A DNA stretch of 64,000 bases from Liolophura sinensis. Its lineage: Eukaryota > Mollusca > Polyplacophora > Chitonida > Chitonidae. The notes beneath the pieces are model-generated. The model made no database searches. It worked only from the letters and a program-made list of their open reading frames with translations, and was not told the origin of the DNA. Made by a program: the position numbers and the translations under genes. Position 1 is the first letter of the stretch. Every line of letters starts with the position of its first letter. The stretch spans positions 26,190,628 through 26,254,627 of the forward strand of contig NC_088305.1 in the NCBI RefSeq assembly GCF_032854445.1. Reading direction: 5' to 3'. Positions 33,481-45,077 of the stretch are shown here, one piece after another.

Positions 33481-35420
33481 AAAGATTTATTCTGACCATA
33501 TCCCGGATGTTACGGTATCTTGAATTAACGATGGTCATGAGCGTATTACATCTCTGCGTCAGGAGTATAGTGCATTGGTATATGATATGGTGATTTGATT
33601 GGTTGAAAAGTCATCTGCCTCTATGAAAAAGTACAAAATACTTCCGACAAACTGACATGACACTAGGCCTACTGTGCGACTCCTGTTTAGTTGGGGCATC
33701 CATTATGCACGTTGATCTCACTCACTCTCACTACAAAATGTCCTTCATAAGCCTGTTAAGAATCCCACTAAGAAGTCTTCCACGCAGCTGTGAACTTTTT
33801 GTCCAACTGCATCTATATTTTAACTTTTTACATTTCACGCGCTATTTCAAGTAAAAATTACCTCTGTAATGACGTATAGTAATAACATACATCTTCAGCT
33901 CTATAGCTTCATGGCGAAGGATGTAATAATGGCAACAGCGCGCATGACAACTGATGGTTTGTTTTGCAGTGCATGGTGCACAAAAATCCCAGGAATTATA
34001 AATCATGACACACTGCACTTGTCATGTTTTTTGTCCTGGAAATAGCAACGAGCCATTTTTTCCTATTTAATTGTTCGACGCCCAGTCAGTTATGTTTTTG
34101 ACATTTCATGTAGTTTTTACGACTTGCAACTGAGAGGATAATTGAGTAAAATTCACACCTGGTCGTTGGCAAATTCAAAACGAGGCATGTAAACAAAAAA
34201 CAATGAAGGAAACCAAACGTTGTTGGATAAAAGAGATATTAATCATATTTAACTCGGTAACTCGGACAGAAACAGGATAACGGTTTAACGGCTTTAACGG
34301 GCAACCGAAAAACTGGCAAAGTGCTTAGTTTAAAAACCAGACTTTCTCGGTCCGTTTTTTGCCTGTAACTTGTCAAACAGTCGGAAAATCTGCAGTGGTT
34401 ATCAAAAACAAAAAGCACCAGTCTTGTGGTGGCGCCAAGGGTATAACGAAGTCAGTTTGTACAGTTCAGTCTCGAATCGTACATCAGTCGACGCCTGGCA
34501 TGAAGGGAGTAGAGGAAAACCATTTGGCTATACACGAACAAAATAAGAGACTTTTTGTCAAAAAAATATGTCAAGGTTTTCCAAAAAACGAGGTTAAGAG
34601 GACTTGTCTATAACAATTGTTTATTGAATTAGAAAATGCATTACCGATATATACAAGTACGAACCTCTGGAATTCCTGTCAAAGGAAACATTAATGATAC
34701 TCCCTTCGTCATTTTTTTAGTGGAGGTGGTTAATTGTGACATCAGAGATATATTTATATTTGTCATATTAATATATCACCAAATATTATGATATTGTATA
34801 ACAGTTTTCTCTATGCTGAGGGTTAGCCTATACTGAGTGGAATAATATACCATTAATAAATAGGGGAAAATACAGCGTTCTGGTAGCATATTTGAAGACA
34901 AAAGCCGTCTTTCGTTCTTTGACCAGGATATTCTCAGGATCTATTTGCAAATAGTTAATACTGAACAATTTTTAATATGTGTATACATACATGTATCGCT
35001 GCATATGTGACAGTTGCATTGTCAGCACTGGTTTTGAGCTGCGTGAATAACGTCACACCAAAGTTATTTCTAATTACACCTACAATTCTCCCAATATTTA
35101 AAAAAAAATATCGTGGATTAATACGCTTTATTTTTGCCAAACTATTACATTATTTCAAACTATCGGGCTTAAATTCGATTGGTTAACTACCGAAATTAAG
35201 ACAGGTTATAATATGCTGTATATGATTTTAATTCTGTGTAATAATGTCATCCTTCTCAATATCACGTTATTTTGTAGCTACATTTATACATTCCATAAAA
35301 TATAGTTTATAGCTGTCAGTGCGTACCTACTGCTTGTACGGAATTCCCGTTCCTATTATACTGTAGAAACTAAACTGTTAAAATGGCAGGACACTGTTAT
35401 CTGAGTGATGGCAGAATATA
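33481..35420. other. Intergenic, no gene recognised
   Basis: AT-rich. A plus-strand 84-codon frame at 34359-34613 has no known motif. No repeat family was recognised. Confidence 0.4.
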
Positions 35421-35442
35421 TTATGTTATTGCTACAGGCTGT

Positions 35443-35803
35443 GAGTGCTTGGGGTTTAACGTCGTACTCAACAATTTTTCAGTCATATGACGACGAAGGA
35501 ATCCTTAGGGTGCATGTACGTGTAATGTGCCTCCTTGTTGCAGGACGGATTTCCACCGCTCTTTTATTTAGTGCTGCTTCACTGAGACGACTTACCGAAG
35601 GCAAGTAAGCTGCCCCGCCCGAGTCATTATACTGATACGGGTCACCCAGTCGTTGCACTATCTCCTTCATGCTGAACACCAAGCGAGGAAGTGACAACTT
35701 AGGTTCCCCTTTTAAAGTCTTAGGTGTGACACGATCAAGGATTGATCCTGGATCTACCAGTCCCGAAGCAGACGCTCTACCAACTGTGCTATCCGGGCCG
35801 GTG
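35443..35803 (-). repeat. SINE-B, full-length, with 22-bp target-site duplication
   Basis: Minus-strand element from gagtgcttggggtttaacg to the tRNA-like head (gctctaccaactgtgctat on the plus strand, so ggtagagc on the minus). A perfect 22-bp direct repeat (ttatgttattgctacaggct + gt) lies at 35421-35442 and 35804-35825. Confidence 0.95.
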
Positions 35804-35890
35804 TTATGTTATTGCTACAGGCTGTTATGTTATATAGCAAAGACTTATTCTGTTATTCCAACAGAAACATCCAGTTCGCGTTACTTGACA

Positions 35891-35960
35891 GTGTATGTAT
35901 GTATGTATGTATGTATGTATGTATGTATGTATGTATGTATGTATGTATGTATGTATGTAT
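35891..35960. repeat. (GTAT)n microsatellite
   Basis: About 17 nearly perfect TATG units. It generates a false MYVC repeat frame. Confidence 0.98.
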
Positions 35961-36140
35961 ATTTTGAGTTTAACGTCATATTTAGCAATTTTTCAGTCAT
36001 ATGTCAGTATAGGTGTTGTCCTTACTACCGAAGTATCAAACACACCAGACATGACACCCTACCCTGTCACATGAAACTGACGTCGGGCCGATCAGTCCTG
36101 TTTCCTGGCACTAACCTCTCAGCTCTGAGTGATAAGTGGG
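35958..36140 (-). repeat. SINE-E-like copy
   Basis: Tail II derivative (gagtttaacgtcatatttag, tttttcagtcatatg), then acaccagacatgacacccta and the cagtcctgtttcctggcac block. Confidence 0.75.
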
Positions 36141-36355
36141 CACAAGCAAGTAAAATTTTTAGTATAATTCTTGTAAGTAAATATGGGCAGAGCGCCCCGA
36201 ACCTCTGGCACTCTGTTTCATGCTTGTGTCTAATCCCGCTTAAGCTGGGGTTAGCACTGTGTATATCCATCGTGTTAAATTAGCTCGCCACTTCAATTGG
36301 ATCTATGAACAGTTGCAATCAAAATAAAATCGACAGTTGATATTCTAGCATGGTA
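36141..36355. other. Intergenic, nothing recognised
   Basis: No exon or repeat identified. Confidence 0.4.
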
Positions 36356-36359
36356 CATG

Positions 36360-36600
36360 GTTTGAATACTGATTTCACTCACTCGCCTAGAAGATACCAT
36401 GCCCCTTTCCAACTACACTGAAAACTGTTTACTGATTCTCTTTGCATGATTCCGCCCCATTTTCGTACTTTATATGCTTTCTTAGTTCTTTGGTAGTTTG
36501 TGTCGAACGTCGTTTTGGGAATTTGCCTTGCAATCATTGACGCGGAAAGTTCTAATTGGTTGACGGCTGGTATACGAATGTCTGTTTCGACCCGTAGATT
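36360..36600 (-). repeat. Dispersed repeat X, inverted copy
   Basis: The reverse complement carries ccgtcaaccaattagaac, gacgttcgacacaaac, ccaaagaactaagaaagc and cagtaaacagttttcag in the same order as 5230-5390. Confidence 0.75.
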
Positions 36601-37164
36601 ATATAGATTTGTTGTATATGTGCCTGTATCGTTCAGCAGTCAATCTGTTTAAATTGAACAAGCAGATGCGACCCGGGCTGTTATATCAAACAATACAGTG
36701 ATAACATCAACGGGTCTGTGTAAATACCAAATGTTATCATCCTATTGTTTAGTGCATACGCTATAAAATTACATTCGACAAACACAGAGCTATACCATGT
36801 CGTTTATAGCAACCACTTTCTGCCTAATTAACCAGTAATTAACCTTAATAAAACAGTAACACTAATTACAGTACAAATTTTCCATGTGAATTCTGCATGT
36901 CTAAATTGGGTTTAGATTTGCAGCTATTTAGGCCTAGTGTGTTCTAATTATTATCACTAGACGTTCATAAACTTAAATTTCTTTTCAAAAGACTTTTAAA
37001 AATTATTAATCATGCTTGACTGTGGTGTAGGCCTTTTGTTCCGATATGTGTTACCAACATAACTGTTTCTCGCCAGGTCAAACAAGGCATATTTGGTTGC
37101 TATAATTTGTTTGCAGCATTACTTATACAATGTCATATTCATCACAGGCTATTTCATTCGTACA

Positions 37165-37620
37165 TGAAACGACCTTTCAGCATTACACCGGTCTTATGTA
37201 GCATCGTTTCAGGATTACTTCGGTAACATCTTACGGCTTCAGCATTTCTTCGCCTTTTATTATAAAACGTTGAATATTATTCAACATTGTATAACGTCTC
37301 TTTCATCATTTCTCTGGTCTCATTTTAAAGTCGTCGTATAAGTGATTATTGAGGACGGCGTAAAACGCCAATCAAATAAATAAATTTTATATAAGATCAA
37401 TTTTAGCTAGCATTTTCCTGGTCATCTTTAGTATCACATCGGTCATAGGCCTATGTAAGGTGACTTTCAGCATTAATTCGGTTTTATGTAATGTCACTTT
37501 CAGCATTTCTTTGTTTTTTTTTATGTAACGTGACATTCAGCATTACTTCTGTTTTATGTAACGTGACTTTCAGCATTACTTTGATATTATGTAACGTGAC
37601 ATTCAGCATTACCTCAAGCT
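37165..37620. repeat. Minisatellite M5, about 38-42-bp unit, split by a SINE tail
   Basis: Units of ttatgtaacgtgactttcag + cattacttcg(g/t)ttt, about 9-10 diverged copies. A SINE tail I fragment (37331-37385) sits inside the array. Confidence 0.88.
37331..37385 (+). repeat. SINE tail I fragment inside M5
   Basis: gtcgtataagtgattattga, ggcgtaaaacgccaatc, AAATAAATAAA; the SINE body is absent. Confidence 0.88.
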
Positions 37621-38550
37621 CTCACTCGAGCACTCTCTCACTCCTTTTCTGCATTACAGATCTTTAATTGGTTAAGCAGGTATAAATGGCTTTCCAAACT
37701 TGACATTTCCCCAAGCCCAAGTGTACCAGGTCCTTTGACCACGGATTTTCCGCAAATGCTTCATGAAAAATGTCTCTGGTATCACTATGAAAAAAAGAGA
37801 TAAACTATCTTTTTAAAACCCATTTGAAATACATGTTAACTCATGTGATACTCCAGTACATGTTAACTCTTACTGGAGTTAACCACTGAAGCGACCATTA
37901 TTACTGAAGACAGGCAGCAAAATCCTCAATATTAGAAAAAAAAACCCAGACATGACCTTTGTCGGGGTCGAACCAATGACTGCATGTGAGATGTAAAGGG
38001 ACACTGCGTCCACTTCTTGTGGATCTGGAAGCAATCAACTCGTCCATATGTGGATAGATTTTATGAACGAAGCCTTCAGACTAGGTCAAAATATCATAAC
38101 TACATATGCTGGACATGTCAGATTATGACCATGTTTACGGTATATAATGTATTGTTTGTACAGTGGTTTTTACATTCCAGTGCTGAACACGTATCTATGG
38201 CGAGGAAACTCGTTAGAGTAGCCAGCCCTATTTTTTTCACGTCGCTAACGAGCTTTTCTCCAAGACTTGTCCTCTCGCCGAATGGCTAACAACCCTCACC
38301 GCGGGCCGTCCACACTGGACCTCTCTTCCCATCAGGGACCTATATTTAGCCTGGAGATGACCATAGTAACCTCCAGGACTTTTGTCCCCAGACTGGAGTA
38401 CACCGAATATAAGGGTGGACACATGCGTGGAAAAAATAACACAGTATCGGCATGACTGAGCTAGATGGGGTGTCGATTTACAAAGAGACAGTACTCACAG
38501 ATGGGATGTCCTGTCACAAAAGTCTGAGACATTTAGCTTTATCCTAAATT
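37621..38550. other. Intergenic; compact less AT-rich block
   Basis: 38255-38420 is richer in G+C than its surroundings and contains cctggag/ctccagg inverted copies. Open frames on both strands lack known motifs. Possibly a repeat relic. Confidence 0.35.
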
Positions 38551-38555
38551 TTCAG

Positions 38556-38818
38556 AGAGTGAGCGAGTAAGTGTTTAGGGTTTAACGTCGTACTTAACAA
38601 TTTTTTTCAGTCATATGACAACGAAGGGATCCTTAGAGTGCATGTAATATGCCTCCTGTTTTTTTTTTTAATCGCCCGATCCTATATACTGCCTTTTAGG
38701 GTCAACCAGTCGTTGCACTATCCCCTTTCATGTCAAAAGTGTGACTCGACCCAGGATAGACCCTGGAACTACTGCTCCCGAAGCCAACGCTCTACCAACT
38801 GTGCTATCGGGGCTGGTC
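38556..38818 (-). repeat. SINE-B, internally deleted
   Basis: Minus-strand tail II, then a deletion replaced by a T run near 38660, then the head-side blocks ccagtcgttgcactatcccc and gctctaccaactgtgctatc. A possible short duplication (attttca.ag) flanks it. Confidence 0.92.
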
Positions 38819-39359
38819 GATTTTCATAGACGTACACTTCAAGTATATTTACAGTGGTAACTAATCCAGGTTAAAGCACTTTCAACATTAATTCTGTTAT
38901 TTGTGGAATTCTAATATTTTCTTAAACATATTTAGATCTATTTAAATAATACACATGTAGTTACAACAAAACAATATGTCCCTAAAACGAAAGTCAACAT
39001 AACACAGTATTCAGAAATACCTGAAGTACTTTTTATAATTTTTGTTTTGTCTTGCCAAAAAGTAACGCAAATGTGAATGTATTCTGATAAATATGATTTC
39101 AAAGAAAATATCTGTTTGCAAAACTTTTCTTATGTAAATAAGAAAAAATATAAAACGGAAATAAGTATGGTTTGGGGACAGTTGTGTCTGGCGCTTTGAA
39201 TGGCACTGATTTTGCCTCCAAGCTTTTCTTGCAGACACAGTACCGCAGTAATCAGTACCGCACTATGTAACAGGATGTCATTCATACAACGACCGGTACA
39301 CATATATACCAGAAAAGAACATAGTTGTTATCTAAATATAATTTGCATTGTTTTAATGT

Positions 39360-39660
39360 TATTGTATGTTATGTGTGGTGACAGCACCGCACGTTGAGTA
39401 ATTCAATTAACACCAGTGACGTCTAATAACTTGTAATTACGAAATTTTGTTTTTACCTAATTCTGCTTAAGCAATGGTGCTAGAGACGTGTAATTTGCTA
39501 CAATTCAAGTATTTACGTGAACACTTAGAATAAAACCCTGACTGAGATAAGTTAACAAGAGGCCGTATTTCACGGGTTACGTGTGACTATTTGCTGTCAC
39601 ACTGTCCGTCTCAGTTCTGACTTTACTCTCTATGCTGTACGTCTTTAAGTGTGTAAGTTT
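39360..39660 (+). repeat. Dispersed repeat Y copy
   Basis: gtggtgacagcaccgcacgt, tgagtaatt, gacgtctaataa, acaagaggccgtatttcac and cacactgtc follow the order seen at 15836-16060. Confidence 0.7.
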
Positions 39661-41126
39661 TTGTGTGTGTGTTAAAGATAGAAAGACTCATAATTATTGG
39701 AACGCTGTGTATCTGACAGACATGTGAGTTTAACGCAACCAATGAAATACCAGTCTTATCATTCTAAACTTTTGGCAGTGGATATCTGCGCCAAAATTCA
39801 CGAAATGCATCACTCTGTAGATGCATAACCTTACATACCAGTGATTATAGATGTATAGGCCTATGTACATGTAACGGGTTTCCACTGACTTTGTGATTCT
39901 GGCGATACACTATCATATACATCTTTAGCTTGCCAAATTTATCCTAAATGTACTAACTTTAGAAATTATATATTACCTCAGCGCATCTCTCTCGTGTAAA
40001 AGTGTCAGGCATTCGGGATCTTTGCCATTTTCTCCAGTTGTTTTCTTCCCCCCCCCCCCCCCATTTTTATACATTTATTGCATCGCAAATAAATTGACAA
40101 ATACAATCGACCGAGCCATGTCCTTGCAGCCAGTTAAATGTTTATAGTTGGCACCATTGTGTTCTGCTTGTCATATGCATGCTATACTATAAAAATGTGT
40201 ACAATTATGCGATTTCACAATGACATTGTGGATGTTACACATATGTGAACGCATGAAAAACAAAATTATGCCGATGTGCCTTTCTGTCACAGTATATCGT
40301 GTACCACTGGCACACAGTAGTTTTAGTGAGACGTTGAATTTAGATACAGACACCTAATGAGTTAATAGCATATCATGTTTCCGGAAATGAATCTGAATTT
40401 TTAGTCATGCGCTTGACATGACATGCAAATGACTTTTAATGGTCCTTCTTGCTACAAACCGGACCAAATGTGCTGGCTGTGGAATTTATTCACAGCTTCC
40501 AGCATTACTTAAATCACCTTTAATTCGTCGACACTAATGTGCAAATATCATGTATAACAATTTCCATGCTGCCTCAGTGAATTATGGGCGCCAGGACACC
40601 TTGTAGCCACGAACTTCTTTCAAATCGCTATACCTCAGCCAACATTTTGTTTATCGACTTCATATTGGATGGCTACGCAATGGAGATATGTGGAGTTCCT
40701 TTACAGCAACTGTTCATTGAAGATGTCGTCAGCATTTATTTCACATGGATTTATTTGATTTATGTGAGGAATTTATGTATTTTAAAAACTTTTAGCTGCT
40801 ACTGTAGGAACTCTTTAAATCCGTCGTTTTTGTGTAGGTTCAGTTGGTGAAAATTCATGACATCCAATCTCCTAAAATGGCCATTAAGATTTTAAAGTCT
40901 TCTTGTGTGTGTGTGTTTTTTTGTTGTTGTTGTTTTTTTTCACACACGGGCTATTCCAATAACGAGCGGACTGGGTGCAAGTCGATACGAAACCATATAC
41001 AGGCGATACCGCTGCTATTGAGAACTTTCGCTTGTCCATACGAGGGCAGACAGGATTGTGATAACTACATGGAGGAAAACCGCATTGACGCATTGCCCTG
41101 TCAAACCTCATAACTTAAAGCCACAG
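39661..41126. other. Intergenic; C run, no gene recognised
   Basis: A run of 14 C lies near 40049-40062 and G/T-rich tracts near 40905-40940. No exon signature. Confidence 0.45.
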
Positions 41127-41385
41127 CCTGATATTAAGAATGAATGGATGCTTGGTGTTGACATTATAGGTGTGTGCGTGTACTGAGTTTTCTTGTGGTA
41201 GGGCGAGTCCATGTATCATGCCGAAGACACCAGACAGGACACCCCACTCAATCACATTATACTGATACCGGGCCTAACAGTCCTGTTTCCTTGCTCTAAC
41301 CTCTCAGTGCTGAGCGCCAAGCGAGGCAGCAACAAGTACCATTCAAACCCCGGGCTTGACCCGGATCTCCCGATTCATTTGTAAG
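41127..41385 (-). repeat. SINE-E copy
   Basis: Blocks catgccgaagacaccagac, actgataccgggcctaac, cagtcctgtttccttgctc, aacctctcagtgctgagcg and ccaagcgaggcagcaac. The same order occurs at 43966-44312. Confidence 0.8.
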
Positions 41386-42053
41386 ATCTGTTTATCGTCT
41401 GTACGTTTTCTTGTGTAGTAATTCCATGTAGACGTTCCTGTGATGTGCGGTCTTTAACCTTAACCAACATAACCGTATATCAAATACCACGTGACCTTCA
41501 GGTAAGGTCTACAGGTGGTAAAACATTTACAGTGACCTTATAACAGAACGCTTTTCCTCACGCACCTGTTCTCGAACACTTCTTCCTAATTCTTAAAAGC
41601 CATATCTCTAGCGATCCCTTCTGTACACCAGTATTGCCATGTGTGAGCCAAAAGTTTTTTCACAGCTGTACGACATTTCGATAGCAATCTTCGACGGTGG
41701 TCATAGGGGATGAAAAAAAACGCTTTGATGCCTGGGTATTAGTCTCCTGCTCGTATGTCATTTCATTACAGTGGATGTTGGGCAAATCGAAACAATCACG
41801 TCCATCTGAGATAATTTATATGTGTGCAAGTACATGTATGCCTCCCATACAGAAATGATGATAGACTGAAAACCACAGACTGAAAGCTTGCGAAATCGGA
41901 CTGCTAATTCATGCTGCTCGACCATCAATCGTTGGTAGGCATTGTAGGGAAAAATTACGGACCTGTACATACACTTCAGTAAAAATGTCTTTTTCAGTAA
42001 AGTTTTGCACAGTCTTTCGAAGTACATTGTTATTCTCCACAGCTTCATGACGC

Positions 42054-42412
42054 AGACCGGTCTCGATGGCTCAGTTGGTAGAGCGTCGGTAGATTCCGGG
42101 TCAGTCCTGGGTCGGGTCACAATTAAGGCCTTGAAAGAGGAAGTTGTGGCTTTCTGGCTTTGCGTCCAGCATTAAGGGGATAGTGCAGTGACTGGTTGAC
42201 CCGTATCAGTATAATGGCTGGGACTTGGCGGCTTACTTGCCTTCGGTAAGTCGTCTCAGTGAAGCAGCACTAGATAAAAGAGCGGTGGAAATCCGCCATG
42301 CTATAAAGAGACACATTACACGTACATGCACTCCACGGGCTCCTTCGTCGTCATATGACTGAAAAATTGTTAAGTACGACGTTAAACCCTAGGCACTCAC
42401 TCATTCACTCAT
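42054..42412 (+). repeat. SINE-B, full-length, plus strand
   Basis: The best reference copy of SINE-B. The tRNA-like head starts gaccggtctcgatggctcag with a consensus A box (tggctcagttgg). It is followed by a body of about 250 bp and tail II (gactgaaaaattgttaagta, gacgttaaaccc) ending in (ACTC)n. It is not a tRNA gene: the head runs straight into the SINE body. Confidence 0.95.
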
Positions 42413-42819
42413 AACGGATGCTCCATTTCTGCTCCATTCGCGCTGTTGTAATATGACCTAAATACTCAGGCTGTTGAATGAGACGTGAAATTCGAGGTCA
42501 CAACAAATGTATTGTGGCCACAGCTTGAAACAATCGTCAGTTAAAATGGCGTAGTACGAATCCAGCTTCACCGAGCAAGATCTGTTTGACTCGTTTCACA
42601 AACAGGTAGATCACGGGTTTTAGTCTAATATTGTAATGCAAAGTAATTAAACTCTTAAATACATTTATAAAATCCATGGGAAAAATCAAAGATGATTCTG
42701 TGCTGTTGTAGTGCATTTTCAGATCAGTTTGTATATCCACGCAGCTTCAACTAATTTGTTTTGTAAGAAAGAGTTTTTTGAAGTTTTGGACTTTAATCCA
42801 AAATGGCTTCGTATATAGG

Positions 42820-43140
42820 CGTCAAAACAGACATTGGTATACCGGGCGTCAGCAAAAAAGGACGTTCGAGGTCAAAATCGAAAGACCAATTCCCCAAAGT
42901 GACGTTCAACATGCAAACCTGCAAAGAACTAAGAAAGTATATAAATTGTGAAATTAAGACGGATTCTTGCAAAGAAAAGCAGTGAACAGTTTTCAAATGA
43001 TGTTCTAGGCAATGAAAAAAATCACTTTGCGAATCGTGTACCACGTTAGATTACAAGTAGTCAATAATCAAAGTATGTATCGCAGTTGCGCTTCGTTTGC
43101 AGCTCTGTTCATATCAAACGTGCACGGTGACGTTTCAACA
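42820..43140 (+). repeat. Dispersed repeat X copy
   Basis: aaagaactaagaaagtatat, acggattcttgcaaag, cagtgaacagttttcaaatg, gaatcgtgtaccacg and gcagttgcgcttcgtttgc match 5300-5520 in order. Confidence 0.78.
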
Positions 43141-43219
43141 GGACGAATTTACAGCACAGGGCAATGCAGAATTACACACAGTTATGGAACAGAATGCCAG
43201 AGATTCACGACGTTCTGTG

Positions 43220-43561
43220 CGTTCGTGCTTGGGATTTAACGTCGTACTTAACAATTTTTCAGTCATATGACAACGAAGGAGACCTTAGAGTGCATGTAAT
43301 GTGCCTCCTTGTTGTAAGACGGATTTCCCCCGGTTCTGGTTCACTGAGACGCCGTAACGAAGGCAAGTAAGCCGCTCCACCGGAGCCATTATACCGATAC
43401 TAATCAGTCAGTCGTTGCACTATGCCGTTAATGCTGGATGTCAATCGAGGAAGTTACAACGCCCTCTTTGAAGGTCTTAGTTGTTACCCGACCCTGGACT
43501 GACTCTGGATCTACAACCTCCCTAAGAGGACGCTCTACCAGTTGTGCTACAAAGGCCGGTC
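43220..43561 (-). repeat. SINE-B, near full-length
   Basis: Minus-strand tail II (gggatttaacgtcgtactta) through the body to gctctaccagttgtgctac, the tRNA-like head complement. A small internal deletion lies near 43330. Confidence 0.93.
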
Positions 43562-43739
43562 ATCAACTATGCAAACCTTCTAGAAAGACATTTCAAATTT
43601 GCATAGACCTATATATCTCCTTTCCACTAGAGTCCTACTTTACGCCATATTATAGCCTATTCGAGAAAATTTTATTTACACGCCCGAGATAAGGAAAGTG
43701 GTTGCGTTTACTCCTGTTACTCAAACCGTAAACCCTACC

Positions 43740-43952
43740 ATGTATGACCGAGTGGTTAGCTTGCTGGTGCAGCATGATATAGTTCAAGTCCAGCTCATGC
43801 CTCCTTTCCTATCGCACGTGGGAAGGTCTGGCAGCAACTTACGATTGGTCGTGATTTTCCACGGGCTCTGTCCGGTTTCCTCCCACCGTAATGTTGGCCG
43901 CCGTCGTATAAGTGAACTATTCTTGAATGCGATCAACACACCTATAAAATAT
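43740..43952 (+). repeat. SINE-A, moderately diverged
   Basis: gagtggttagcttgctgg head, gttcaagtccagctcatg, body, and tail I ending cctataaaa. Confidence 0.9.
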
Positions 43953-43965
43953 GTATGCATGTTTG

Positions 43966-44312
43966 TCTGTATGGCGTTTTTCAACGTACTTCCAGCAAGT
44001 TTCCAGTCATATGACCACGAGGAGACATTAGGTGTGTGTACATGTACTCTGTCTTCTTGTAGCAATTAAGGCGTTTCCACGCGGCTAAAGTGCAGCCGAC
44101 ACTGAAGTATCATACCGAAGACAGCAGGCATGACACCCCACCCAATTACTACAGTATATTCACATCGGACCCAACCCATCCTGTTTCCTTACTCTAACCT
44201 GCGAGTGATGAACGCCAAGCGAGGCATCAACAAGTACCGTTTTATTGAATGACCCGCGACCCAGGTTTGATTTCCCGACTTCGAGGCGGACCCTCTAATC
44301 ATTATAGACCAC
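43966..44312 (-). repeat. SINE-E, longest copy
   Basis: Begins (minus 3' end) with a tail II derivative (cagtcatatgaccacgagga). It contains the caggcatgacaccccaccc and cctgtttccttactctaac blocks and ends in the head-like gggtcgcgggtcattc region on the minus strand. Confidence 0.82.
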
Positions 44313-44560
44313 CTAAACGGTTCAAATATATAATAAAAACACATAAATCTGTCGACTCTCTTACAAAACTTTGTCTGCATGGACCTAGTGGCTTAAGTCG
44401 GGCGCTGGAAAAGTGCCATTTCCCCCTTCTTCAAACATTTTCGCATCCACACCGCAATGCATAGTGTTGGCCTACAAAATAAAAGGCTTTGCCTGAAAGG
44501 TCAATCACACAGCCTTTACGGCTAATACAATGTAGGTATCGTCAGTATGTCAGATAATCT

Positions 44561-44592
44561 GATTTATTTATTTGATTGGTGTTTAACGCTGA
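44561..44592 (-). repeat. Short SINE tail I fragment
   Basis: gatttatttatttgattggt + gtttaacgct, isolated tail sequence. Confidence 0.6.
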
Positions 44593-44646
44593 AGGATATC
44601 AAAAAATTTGTCAGCGAAGAACCCTTGCTGTACTTTGTGCATGAAG

Positions 44647-44878
44647 ATTTATTTGCTTATTTCAGTTTGATTGGTGTACAACGCCATGCCCAAGAAATTT
44701 TACTTATGACAGAACCCATGTTTGTGGGTGAAGAAAATCAAAGTTTTCGAGTTTTGCCAGGTGCTTGGCAAACCTCACAACATTATACCACAGGCGAACC
44801 CACGAGAGGTGGATTCGAACACACGACCCCATTTGTCGCGGGCCAGGACGTTAACCATCTGAACCATAGAGGCCCACG
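44647..44878 (-). repeat. SINE-D, full-length, interrupted by a nested SINE-A
   Basis: On the minus strand the head reads gtgggcctctatggttcaga + tggttaac with a B-box-like gtgttcgaatcc, then a short body. The tail (taagtaaaatttcttgggc, atggcgttgtacaccaatc) is clearly tail I. A SINE-A has inserted into the first bases of its head. Confidence 0.88.
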
Positions 44879-45059
44879 ACCAGCTTATGCTGGCTTCCTC
44901 TCCGGCCGTACCTGGGAAGGTCTGCCAGCAACCTGCGGATGGCCGTGGGTTTCCCCCGGGCTCTGCCCGGTTTCCACCCACCATAATGCTGGCCGCCGTC
45001 GTATAAGTGAAATATTCTTGAGCACGACGTAAAACACCAATCAAAAAAAAAAAAAAAAA
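44879..45059 (+). repeat. SINE-A, 5'-truncated, nested in SINE-D
   Basis: Plus-strand SINE-A starting at accagcttatgctggcttcc and ending in 18 A. The 13-bp atagaggcccacg lies at 44866-44878 and 45060-45072. This target-site duplication is taken from the SINE-D head, so SINE-D is the older element. Confidence 0.95.
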
Positions 45060-45077
45060 ATAGAGGCCCACGTTTCA

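Noticed and set aside
35669-36283. 204-codon frame, the longest in the window
   Set aside because: It joins SINE-B, a TATG microsatellite (MYVC repeats) and SINE-E sequence.
42054-42130. tRNA gene at the start of SINE-B (and similar heads at 49113 and 59220)
   Set aside because: A and B box-like motifs are present, but the head runs into a SINE body with a tail and target-site duplications, and no complete cloverleaf is evident.
44547-45032. 161-codon frame spanning SINE-D and nested SINE-A
   Set aside because: Most of it is SINE sequence read through; only the flanking parts could be older coding DNA.
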